Source: Clostridiaceae bacterium (GTDB taxonomy: Bacteria; Bacillota; Clostridia; Oscillospirales; Acutalibacteraceae). Taken from it: a DNA stretch of 6,836 nt. A program made the position numbers and the translations under genes. The stretch lies in NCBI GenBank assembly GCA_016292455.1, contig JAEDIL010000096.1, forward strand, positions 1 through 6,836, written 5' to 3'. Of the stretch, positions 1 through 5,362 are shown piece after piece (within the stretch, counting starts at the first letter, position 1; every line of letters starts with the position of its first letter). The notes beneath the pieces were generated by a model that worked only from the letters and a program-made list of their open reading frames with translations, did no database searches and was not told where the DNA came from.

Positions 1-400
1 AATGTTCAAAGAGGTTGAAGGCTATCTCGACGAATTCAAAAAAATGGGCTTTCCGGATAATGTCTCTGCAACAATCAAAAAAATGGTCGGTCTTTTTGCC
101 CGTAACAAGGATATTTCTCTGATGCTGCTTGATTCCTCGTTTTCCGCAACCTTTATTCCGAGACTGGGAAAGCTGTTCAGCGACTTTAACTTTGAATATT
201 ACAAGGCATTTCACAAGTCTGATTACCGCGCGAATTACGACTTGTTCTATACTTTTATTGCAAATGGTTTTTACGGAATGATAGGTGATTGGCTGCGCAA
301 CGACAACGGTGTTGACGCAGCGCATTTTGAAATGCTGACCTATGTTCTGGTCAAGCGTCTGCTAGTTCTCGGTGATCCCGAAATTGAGTATGATGTCTGA
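1..400 (+). CDS. TetR/AcrR-family transcriptional regulator, C-terminal part (5' truncated by window edge)
   Basis: The 132 residues readable from the ATG at position 2 form an all-helical protein resembling the ligand-binding and dimerisation half of TetR/AcrR repressors. The stretch NKDISLMLLDSSFSATFIPR matches the usual helix after the DNA-binding domain ('N..l...ll...g...f...'). The later part, with FYTFIANGFYGMIGDWLRN, matches the typical dimerisation helices ending in a Trp. Family members are about 190 residues, so roughly 60-70 N-terminal residues including the helix-turn-helix are missing. The ATG at position 2 is therefore probably internal, and the gene should start left of the window. 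No ribosome binding site can be seen because only one base precedes it. The gene faces the hydrolase gene convergently, and its target is probably upstream and out of view. The family call rests on pattern recognition of the C-terminal half only; the ligand is unknown. Confidence 0.68.
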   Translation, partial: MFKEVEGYLDEFKKMGFPDNVSATIKKMVGLFARNKDISLMLLDSSFSATFIPRLGKLFSDFNFEYYKAFHKSDYRANYDLFYTFIANGFYGMIGDWLRNDNGVDAAHFEMLTYVLVKRLLVLGDPEIEYDV

Positions 401-517
401 AAAACGGGGACTGTTCTGATAAAGCCCGAACGCCTTTTTCCGTCGTCCTGACCGGATGAGAGGAATATAAAAACTACCGGGTAAAAGAAAAACGGTCTGT
501 CGCGTTCAGATTCAGAA

Positions 518-567
518 AGCGTTTTTGCCGGAAGTCGTAATAAGACCGCGAGTGGGTAAAAAACGCT
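518..567. repeat. Imperfect inverted repeat with 9-bp arms
   Basis: AGCGTTTTT at 518-526 pairs exactly with AAAAACGCT at 559-567, and the pairing extends imperfectly inward (GCC against GGTA). With a 32-nt loop it could form a weak secondary hairpin after the TetR gene, upstream of the stronger one at 584-640. The function is uncertain. Confidence 0.35.
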
Positions 568-583
568 AAAAAAGCAAAACAAT

Positions 584-640
584 AAAGACTATACTTCACA
601 TGGGCTTTTCGCTTCGTGTTCAATGTGAAGTATAGTCTTT
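584..640. terminator. Perfect 18-bp-stem hairpin, probable bidirectional rho-independent terminator
   Basis: The arms at 584-601 (AAAGACTATACTTCACAT) and 623-640 are exact reverse complements around a 21-nt loop. On the plus strand the stem is followed by TCTGTTT, so the right arm ends in a short U-rich run that could stop TetR transcripts. On the minus strand it is followed by TATTGTTTT, serving the hydrolase operon. Its place between two convergent genes fits a shared terminator. The stem is unusually long and AT-rich and the loop is large for a standard terminator, so a dispersed palindromic repeat is an alternative. Confidence 0.68.
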
Positions 641-702
641 TCTGTTTGGATTTTGCTCTTCGGTCTGCGCTGAATACGACAGCACGTTTTAATTAACAAT
701 TT

Positions 703-2523
703 TTATCCGGCAAAGCCTTTCATGCCAAACAGTCCGTTGAAGATTTTGCCGAAAAATCTGAAAAGAATTGTGACAAGCTCCGCAAGCCCGGTTCTGAATG
801 TTTCCTTTTTCTTTTCGCTCTCGGGCTGACTTGAAGTTGAGATTTTTAAAAATATCGCATTGAAGCGCGCCTCTGCGGCGGCAAAGGCATCGGCGTCAAC
901 AACCGTCTGTTCAAGCTGAGCTTCAACTTCGGCAACAGCGGCTTCAAGCTCTTTCGCATCTTCGGGCGAAAGAGTTGAAACATTAAAAGCTTTTGCAGTT
1001 TTCAGATTCTTCTCCAACCACTTTGTGTACCTGAAATTGTTGAACTGAGGAAACTCCTGCGGATAGGAATAAACATCCTTGAAGCTCTTGTCCCACAGAA
1101 GCCTTGTTGCGAGGCGGATCACAACGTCGCTGCCGCCGGTCTGCTCGTGGTCCTGATTGCAGAAATAGAAAGTGTGGTCAGGAAGCAGACCTGCCGAAGC
1201 GTCAACAATACCTTTCGGGTCAATGTGGTTGTGCGTCGGGTCCGAACAGGTTCCGTAGGCATTGCCTTTCTGAACATAGCCTTCGCCGAGAGTGCTTCCG
1301 ACCGGTGCGCTGATTGCGCCGAGGGAGGAGGATTCAAGCTGAATAATTCCGTCAGCGTTGACCTTGTCCCATGAGCATGCGATCGGGTAGAGAGCTTTAT
1401 TGAAGCCGACTATGTCAAAAACCTCAACGCCTTTTTCTCTCAGAGCAAGAATATTCTTTTTTGCGTTCAGCTGCGCGTGATAAAATCTGTCCGTCTGCGC
1501 GCGGATCACTGCCTTGTCATCGCTAAGAAGATATTTTTCGCGAGCGATCGGATATGATGCGGAAGGAATCAGTCCCCAGAGGCAGGTGGAATTTGAAAGG
1601 TAGTCCGAAATCAGCCTGTCAACGGCAATGTCAAGGACATCGTTGAGAACATCCTTCGGGAAAATGCGGATAAGGAAGTTGACAAGATAGCCGAGCCATT
1701 CACTGTCCTTCGAAAGCAGCATCGGGAACATATAATCATAGAGCGCTTCATCACTGTCATTAAGACCGTAGGCGTAAATATCGCCGAGGAGATTTGAGCC
1801 GTCCGCGGCAGGAACGATATAAACCACGCGGTTGAGACTTTCCGCAACCCCGGGGTGGTATTCCATAACTGCGTTGAAAATTGAACCGCCCTGACTTATC
1901 GGAACAATATTGACCTTATCGTGACCGGTTTCCCGCTTTGCGGTTTCAATCAGCTCTGTCAGCTGATTTGCAAGCCTTTCAATGTTGTCAAACGAGGAAT
2001 AAGAGAAGAAATAAAGATGCTCTGCACCGACTTTTTCAACGTAATCATTGAGGGGAATTGCGTTCAGAGCATAGGTTCTGTCGTGCTCGCTGAGGTTCGC
2101 AACGCTGGTGTTGTACTGAGCTGCGCGCACGTCATAGACCATGTTGCCGTTGCTGTCAGATTTAATCCTTTCCATGAGCGCCCGACCGAGCACATCGCCG
2201 AGGGCGTTTGCAAACTCATGGTTTTTGTCGTCCTGCGTTGCAAGAGTTTTGACGAGCGGAAGCAGGGCTGAACTTATTGCGTCCTTCACAACCTCGTCGG
2301 TGTCCATGAAAAACGGACCTTTTCTGACCTCGCCGTTTGAGTCAAGCATCGGTTCGCCGTTTTCATCGTAGCAGGTAAGCTCGCTCTGGAAAAGCCCGGG
2401 AATGACTATTGAAGGTACATTCGGGCAGTCCGGAGCGCACTTTGCGCCCGCAACCGGGAAAAAGAGTGAAACCGACGGAAAAATCAGCAGGGCGCAGAGC
2501 AGAAGTGAAATGATTTTCTTCAT
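703..2523 (-). CDS. Secreted alpha/beta-hydrolase (lipase/esterase-like), 606 aa
   Basis: The start is set at 2523, not at the further-upstream in-frame ATG at 2607. The 2523 ATG has TAGGAG seven bases upstream and opens a classic signal peptide: MKK, a hydrophobic core (about residues 4-24), and AGA at 25-27 as the likely cleavage site. The mature protein has IVIPGLFQSE (39-48), an oxyanion-loop-like segment, and VNIVPISQGG (204-213), a nucleophile elbow with Ser210 and Pro in place of the usual first Gly of GxSxG. The likely catalytic His is His450 or His459 (PDHTFYFCNQDHEQ); the Asp cannot be assigned. Residues 518-558 are an Ala/Glu-rich, coiled-coil-like helix. The C-terminus (578-606) is hydrophobic and basic (ILFRFFGKIFNGLFG), perhaps membrane-associating. 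The mature part has seven cysteines. It is the second gene of an operon, 46 bp after the SDR. An exported ester- or lipid-hydrolysing enzyme is inferred; the substrate is unknown. Confidence 0.75.
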   Translation of the reverse strand: MKKIISLLLCALLIFPSVSLFFPVAGAKCAPDCPNVPSIVIPGLFQSELTCYDENGEPMLDSNGEVRKGPFFMDTDEVVKDAISSALLPLVKTLATQDDKNHEFANALGDVLGRALMERIKSDSNGNMVYDVRAAQYNTSVANLSEHDRTYALNAIPLNDYVEKVGAEHLYFFSYSSFDNIERLANQLTELIETAKRETGHDKVNIVPISQGGSIFNAVMEYHPGVAESLNRVVYIVPAADGSNLLGDIYAYGLNDSDEALYDYMFPMLLSKDSEWLGYLVNFLIRIFPKDVLNDVLDIAVDRLISDYLSNSTCLWGLIPSASYPIAREKYLLSDDKAVIRAQTDRFYHAQLNAKKNILALREKGVEVFDIVGFNKALYPIACSWDKVNADGIIQLESSSLGAISAPVGSTLGEGYVQKGNAYGTCSDPTHNHIDPKGIVDASAGLLPDHTFYFCNQDHEQTGGSDVVIRLATRLLWDKSFKDVYSYPQEFPQFNNFRYTKWLEKNLKTAKAFNVSTLSPEDAKELEAAVAEVEAQLEQTVVDADAFAAAEARFNAIFLKISTSSQPESEKKKETFRTGLAELVTILFRFFGKIFNGLFGMKGFAG

Positions 2524-2530
2524 AATGTTT

Positions 2531-2536
2531 CTCCTA
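2531..2536 (-). promoter_or_regulatory. Ribosome binding site deciding the hydrolase start
   Basis: On the minus strand TAGGAG lies 7 bases before the ATG at 2523. The alternative ATG at 2607 lies inside the SDR coding region, has no such site, and would put 28 non-signal residues ahead of the signal peptide. Confidence 0.85.
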
Positions 2537-2569
2537 TAAGATTGACCGATGACGGAAAAAAGTCTTGAC

Positions 2570-3370
2570 TTACCAGGTTCTCGAGCCCATTGAAAGGAAT
2601 TGAGCAACAGTGGGAGCGTGGCTGTTCATTCCTCCGTCAACATTGATGATCTGACCGGTTACGAACTCACTTTCGTCTGAGGCAAAGAAGACGCACATGT
2701 TGCCGATGTCTTCCGGACAACCGTAACGATTAACTTCGATGTTGCTGAGGAAAATGTCTTTGAGAAGCTGCGGAACCTTTGCTTCGTTTTCCGGCGTTAC
2801 AATGAGACCGGGACGGACGCAGTTGCAGCGGATGTTCTGTTTGCCGTATTGAAGGGCAACGCTGGAGGTGAGCATATCAACTCCGGCTTTTGCGCAGGCA
2901 TAGGCAGTGGAGCCGAGGTCTCCTCCGCAGGAAGCCATTGAACCGATGTTGATTATGGAGCCCTTGTTGTTTTTCTGCATGTAAGGAAGGGCGCACTTTA
3001 TAGCATAGAAGGTGCCGCGGATGTCGCTTGAGAAAATGTTATCCCACATTTCAAGCGTAAGCTCGTCAACACGGCCGTCCGGCAAAGAAACGTTTGCGGC
3101 ATTGTTGACAAGAACGTCAATTTTGCCGAACTGCTCAGCTGTGTCGGACATCAGAGATTCAATTGAACTGAGATCAGTGAGATCCATATAATGATACGTT
3201 GCTTTTCCGCCTTCGGCGGTAATGCGGTCAACAACTTCCTGGCCCTTTTCTTTGCGTCTTCCGCAAACAATGACATGTGCGCCTTCGGCGGCAAACAGAC
3301 GGGCAATTCCGATGCCGATTCCGCTTGTTGAGCCTGTTACAATTGCAACCTTATCTTTCAATCTGTACAT
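2570..3370 (-). CDS. Short-chain dehydrogenase/reductase (SDR), NAD(P)-dependent, 266 aa
   Basis: This is a classical SDR of normal length. Residues 12-19 are TGSTSGIG, the Rossmann cofactor motif. Residues 89-92 are NNAA, the NNAG-type structural motif. Ser144, Tyr157 and Lys161 (YACAK) are the catalytic residues. PG at 187-188 and VDGGMN near the end complete the family pattern. The Arg pair at 38-39 after the second strand suggests NADP(H) over NAD(H). At the usual catalytic Asn position (the N in '.N..G') the sequence reads SDIRG, with Asp116. The start at 3370 is chosen because GGAGGT sits 6 bases upstream and the protein then opens MYRLKDKVAIVTG. The ATG at 3436 lies upstream of the predicted transcription start. 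It is first in an operon with the secreted hydrolase. Nearest functional classes would be FabG-like reductases, hydroxysteroid or sugar dehydrogenases; the substrate cannot be told. Confidence 0.9.
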   Translation of the reverse strand: MYRLKDKVAIVTGSTSGIGIGIARLFAAEGAHVIVCGRRKEKGQEVVDRITAEGGKATYHYMDLTDLSSIESLMSDTAEQFGKIDVLVNNAANVSLPDGRVDELTLEMWDNIFSSDIRGTFYAIKCALPYMQKNNKGSIINIGSMASCGGDLGSTAYACAKAGVDMLTSSVALQYGKQNIRCNCVRPGLIVTPENEAKVPQLLKDIFLSNIEVNRYGCPEDIGNMCVFFASDESEFVTGQIINVDGGMNSHAPTVAQFLSMGSRTW

Positions 3371-3407
3371 AATGATACCTCCGAAAAAATTTTTTCTACA
3401 TTCGCTA

Positions 3408-3436
3408 AGTATATCCCAGAGACTGTTTTTTGTCAA
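3408..3436 (-). promoter_or_regulatory. Sigma-A promoter of the SDR-hydrolase operon
   Basis: Reading the minus strand, TTGACA (3436-3431) is followed by a 17-base spacer and TATACT (3413-3408). This is a perfect -35 and a 5/6 -10. Transcription would begin near 3401, giving a leader of about 30 nt with GGAGGT at 3382-3377. The -35 is flanked by a small inverted repeat, ACTGTT at 3422-3427 and AACAGT at 3435-3440, which could be an operator. Confidence 0.82.
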
Positions 3437-3517
3437 CAGTAAACGGCGATTTGCCGCGCCCTGAACTGCGCAGATTCAGCAGTCAGGGTGTGACCCGAGG
3501 CGGGCACGGAACAAAAA

Positions 3518-3555
3518 TGAAAATGCACCGCAGCAAGAGCAACGGTGCATTTTCA
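3518..3555 (-). terminator. Orphan terminator-like hairpin, minus strand
   Basis: Perfect 13-bp arms at 3518-3530 and 3543-3555 (core AATGCACCG / CGGTGCATT) surround a 12-nt loop. On the minus strand the stem runs into a U-rich stretch (CATTTTTGTT), the layout of a rho-independent terminator. The plus-strand side is followed by GGGG and would not terminate. It points away from the plus-strand gene and sits upstream of the SDR promoter, so it has no annotated gene to end. A short minus-strand RNA, or insulation of the SDR promoter from upstream transcription, would explain it. Confidence 0.6.
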
Positions 3556-3570
3556 GGGGTATGATGGTGT

Positions 3571-3602
3571 CCGATTTATTATTCCCGATTTTATTCCGAT
3601 TT
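3571..3602. repeat. Three direct CCGATTT repeats
   Basis: CCGATTT occurs at 3571-3577, 3585-3591 and 3596-3602, spaced 14 and 11 bp start to start, within AT-rich flanks. On the minus strand this reads AAATCGG three times. It may be a protein-binding cluster, or part of the proposed minus-strand RNA. No family is recognised. Confidence 0.4.
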
Positions 3603-3654
3603 TGTGTGCGGTGGTCAAAATTCTCATTGTTGTCTGAACGATAGAAGAATAATA

Positions 3655-3669
3655 TCAACCGATAAGCAT
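3655..3669 (-). other. Ribosome binding site with four-codon ORF (MLIG), possible leader or gene relic
   Basis: On the minus strand AGGAG (3682-3678) is followed 8 bases later by ATG (3669), then CTT ATC GGT TGA. This is a well-placed translation start that stops after four codons. It directly follows the palindrome at 3683-3714 and precedes the orphan terminator, so it may be the scar of a lost gene, a tiny leader ORF, or chance. Confidence 0.25.
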
Positions 3670-3682
3670 TTTTGCAACTCCT

Positions 3683-3714
3683 ATAAAGTGTAAAAAAATA
3701 TTTTTACACTTTAT
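3683..3714. promoter_or_regulatory. Long palindrome, probable operator
   Basis: Arms ATAAAGTGTAAAAA (3683-3696) and TTTTTACACTTTAT (3701-3714) are exact reverse complements separated by 4 bp. The symmetry and AT-rich core suit a dimeric repressor site. It lies about 80 bp upstream of the -35 of the helix-turn-helix gene and about 245 bp upstream of the SDR promoter. I cannot match it with confidence to a named regulator box. The lack of a GC-rich stem makes a terminator role unlikely. Confidence 0.5.
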
Positions 3715-3728
3715 TACAATGTTTTACA
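3704..3728. repeat. TTACA direct repeats with exact 10-bp period
   Basis: TTACA begins at 3704, 3714 and 3724, each inside a TxTTACAnn-like block, so the three boxes fall on the same face of the helix. The first overlaps the right arm of the palindrome at 3683-3714. A fourth TTACA occurs at 3819 in the promoter of the plus-strand gene. Phased boxes like this suit cooperative binding by a regulator. Confidence 0.45.
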
Positions 3729-3795
3729 AACGCGGAATCCCTTTGTTCATAAGGCTTTGCGGCAATTTCTGCGCTTGCAGAGCGGGGACGCCGGA

Positions 3796-3825
3796 TTGAC
3801 AAAAGGTTGGCTTTTGTGTTACAAT
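3796..3825 (+). promoter_or_regulatory. Sigma-A promoter with extended -10 for the helix-turn-helix gene
   Basis: TTGACA (3796-3801), an 18-base spacer, and TACAAT (3820-3825) preceded by TGT (extended -10 TGn). The predicted start near 3832 gives a leader of about 50 nt. The gene's AAAGGAG (3865-3871) lies 9 bases before the ATG at 3881. Confidence 0.75.
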
Positions 3826-3880
3826 TTCACATAAATTCCGCTGTTGTTTTTCATAATTAACTTCAAAGGAGACGTCGATT

Positions 3881-5299
3881 ATGGGTTTCGGAGAATTGTT
3901 GAGAGCAACCCTTAAAGAAAACAGGATACCTGTTTCGCGCCTTGCCGAATCAATCGGATATAACCGCGTTGCAATCTATTCGGTTTTTAAAGGCGAAAAA
4001 AAGCTGCCGGAGCAGGTGTTTGAGGAAATACTCGGCAAGTTTGATATTCCTGCTTCACAGCAGGCTTCTTTGAGACGTGAGTACTATAATGATAACATTG
4101 ACGAAAATACCGGCGAATGTATCCGATTTTTCCTTTCGGAGCTTGCAACAATAGGCGAGGAGCCGTCAACAATGATGCTTCCGCAAAGGGAACTTGATAT
4201 TTCAAAGGGCGGAGTGTTCCTGACCGGGCTGGTTGACTATTATTCCGGTATCCGGACTTTCCTTGAAAATGAATCGCATGAAAGCGGAACGGTGGTCTAT
4301 ACCAATTATTCATTTTTTGATGAGCAGGCAGACAAAATTGTCTATGACTATATAAAGGAAAAGAACCGTGACGATATTCTGGTTCACCACAGAGTCAGAC
4401 CGAATTCAATAACGCCGATGAAAGAGAAAATCCGCAACCTTTGTGCCGCAGTCAAGTTTGCAAGGCTCGGTCACATTATGAGCGTGGCTGACGATAGCGT
4501 CAATGATTATGCCTTTTCAACGTTTTTTATCGGCAAGAAAACAATCCTCCTTTATGACAACACGAACGAATTCGGCTTTTTGTCAACCGAAGAAACAACT
4601 GTTGCCGCATATATTCTTGCCGCAATAAAGCGTGAGCCGGAGGGAACGACGCTTACACGCTTTTCAAACGACCCGTTCGAGCTCAAAAGCATTCTCAGGC
4701 CCTATCAGATTAACATTCACTCGTCTTTTGACTCGGATTTTCCGCTACATTGCTTCACAACTTTTGATATTCTTGATAACACGCTCAAAAAGGATATTCC
4801 GAACCGCGAAATGGTTCTGAGCGCCTGTTGGGGACACATAGAATATTGCAGCGAAATGAGGTCAAGCATTATTACAAGTCAGCGCGGACTTACCCGTTTT
4901 TTTGAAAACGGAAAGGCAAGCGATGCTTCCGATTCGATTCTCAACCGTGTCAGCTTTGAAGACAAGCGCAAGGCTTTCATCAACTGCAAAAATCGCCTGT
5001 CCGACCCGGAGTTCAGATTCAGTGTGCTCAACAGCGACCTTGTTCCGATCGCCTCCGGCTTTTCCGTTGAGGTGTATGAAAACGGCGTTCTTTTTGCTCT
5101 TGATGCAAAGTACCGGTCTGACGGCGATTATATCGGCGCGGCATTTCTGATTGTGATGGACTCTGAGTTGAGTGCGGTTTTCAAAGCACTCCCGGAATAT
5201 CTTGCAGTGAACGGTTATCTTTTGCCCGATACTCTCGTTGCCGATATTCTTGACGGACTTATTGATCAATGCGACGCGGTGATAAAAGCCGGAAGCTGA
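3881..5299 (+). CDS. Helix-turn-helix (XRE-like) regulator with a large uncharacterised C-terminal region, 472 aa
   Basis: Residues 3-56 look like a Cro/C1-type DNA-binding domain: FGELLRATLKENRIPVSRLA, then a turn and recognition helix around ESIGYNRVAIYSVFKGEKKLP, close to the 'n.s..tis.w..G....' pattern. The remaining ~400 residues are soluble, mixed alpha/beta, with no signal peptide or membrane segment. Features include a YTNYSFFDEQADKIVYDYIK segment (140-159), an RxR motif at 171-173, FFIGKKTILLYDN (215-227) with alternating strand character, and six cysteines scattered from residue 80 onward. I do not recognise a catalogued domain; a ligand-sensing or dimerisation role is inferred. The start is secure: AAAGGAG is 9 bases upstream and a good promoter precedes it. 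It is transcribed divergently from the SDR-hydrolase operon and may regulate it and itself. The weak hairpin after it may allow read-through into the LysR gene. Confidence 0.72.
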   Translation: MGFGELLRATLKENRIPVSRLAESIGYNRVAIYSVFKGEKKLPEQVFEEILGKFDIPASQQASLRREYYNDNIDENTGECIRFFLSELATIGEEPSTMMLPQRELDISKGGVFLTGLVDYYSGIRTFLENESHESGTVVYTNYSFFDEQADKIVYDYIKEKNRDDILVHHRVRPNSITPMKEKIRNLCAAVKFARLGHIMSVADDSVNDYAFSTFFIGKKTILLYDNTNEFGFLSTEETTVAAYILAAIKREPEGTTLTRFSNDPFELKSILRPYQINIHSSFDSDFPLHCFTTFDILDNTLKKDIPNREMVLSACWGHIEYCSEMRSSIITSQRGLTRFFENGKASDASDSILNRVSFEDKRKAFINCKNRLSDPEFRFSVLNSDLVPIASGFSVEVYENGVLFALDAKYRSDGDYIGAAFLIVMDSELSAVFKALPEYLAVNGYLLPDTLVADILDGLIDQCDAVIKAGS

Positions 5300-5328
5300 T
5301 TTTTATACCACAGCGGCAACAAATCGGG

Positions 5329-5345
5329 AGCCTTTTGCGGCTTTT
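5329..5345 (+). terminator. Weak hairpin between the helix-turn-helix and LysR genes
   Basis: AGCC (5329-5332) can pair with GGCT (5339-5342), followed by TTT and then five Gs. The stem is only 4 bp, so at best a leaky terminator. An outer ATACC/GGTAT pair (5305-5309, 5349-5353) could add to a fold. Confidence 0.25.
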
Positions 5346-5353
5346 GGGGGTAT

Positions 5354-5362
5354 TGTTATAAA
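5354..5362 (+). promoter_or_regulatory. Possible extended -10 element ahead of LysR
   Basis: TGTTATAAA (5354-5362) is an extended -10 (TGn plus a 5/6 TATAAT match). The -35 region at 16 bp spacing (TTGCGG, 5335-5340) is poor. If active, the transcript would start near 5369 and be almost leaderless for the ATG at 5373, so this competes with the ATA-start reading. Confidence 0.3.

Larger units (their letters stand above)
401..702. other. Non-coding convergent intergenic region
   Basis: No credible gene lies here. The 80-codon minus-strand frame across 340-582 overlaps the TetR 3' end, is rich in Arg/Ser/Phe, has no ribosome binding site, and is a shadow. The region holds an imperfect inverted repeat (AGCGTTTTT at 518-526 with AAAAACGCT at 559-567, 32-bp spacer) and the strong hairpin at 584-640. 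Between the hairpin and the hydrolase stop (643-702) I see nothing specific. Confidence 0.7.
3371..3880. other. Divergent intergenic control region (510 bp)
   Basis: It lies between the SDR (minus) and the helix-turn-helix gene (plus). No protein gene is well supported. The 60-codon minus-strand frame at 3476-3658 needs a TTG start, has no placed ribosome binding site, and runs through the hairpin at 3518-3555. The region carries the two promoters and a cluster of palindromes and direct repeats described separately. It also has two minor GC-rich hairpins, one at 3490-3507 (CCCG/CGGG core) and one at 3768-3781 (TCTGC/GCAGA). Confidence 0.7.

Noticed and set aside
340..582. 80-codon minus-strand frame after the TetR gene
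   Set aside because: It overlaps the TetR 3' end, is compositionally odd, and has no start signals.
1921..2271. 116-codon plus-strand frame inside the hydrolase gene
   Set aside because: It lies fully antisense to a well-supported gene with signal peptide and catalytic motifs; no family features of its own.
2570..3370. Assigning the SDR as a bile-acid hydroxysteroid dehydrogenase
   Set aside because: A gut-like host and a neighbouring hydrolase make it tempting, but no substrate-specific residues can be read from the sequence.
3571..3602. CCGATTT repeats as a CRISPR array or replication iterons
   Set aside because: Only three 7-bp copies with unequal short spacing; no cas or replication genes nearby.
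3476..3658. 60-codon minus-strand frame in the divergent region
   Set aside because: It starts with TTG, has no ribosome binding site in position, runs through the terminator-like hairpin, and its product has no domain-like pattern.
3815..3831. CRP- or lac-operator-like TGTG...CACA at the helix-turn-helix promoter
   Set aside because: The arms are only 4 bp with a 9-bp spacer, and the match comes mostly from the promoter -10 itself; CRP-type control is not expected in this kind of Firmicute.
4862..5269. 135-codon minus-strand frame inside the helix-turn-helix gene
   Set aside because: Fully antisense, no ribosome binding site or recognisable motif.
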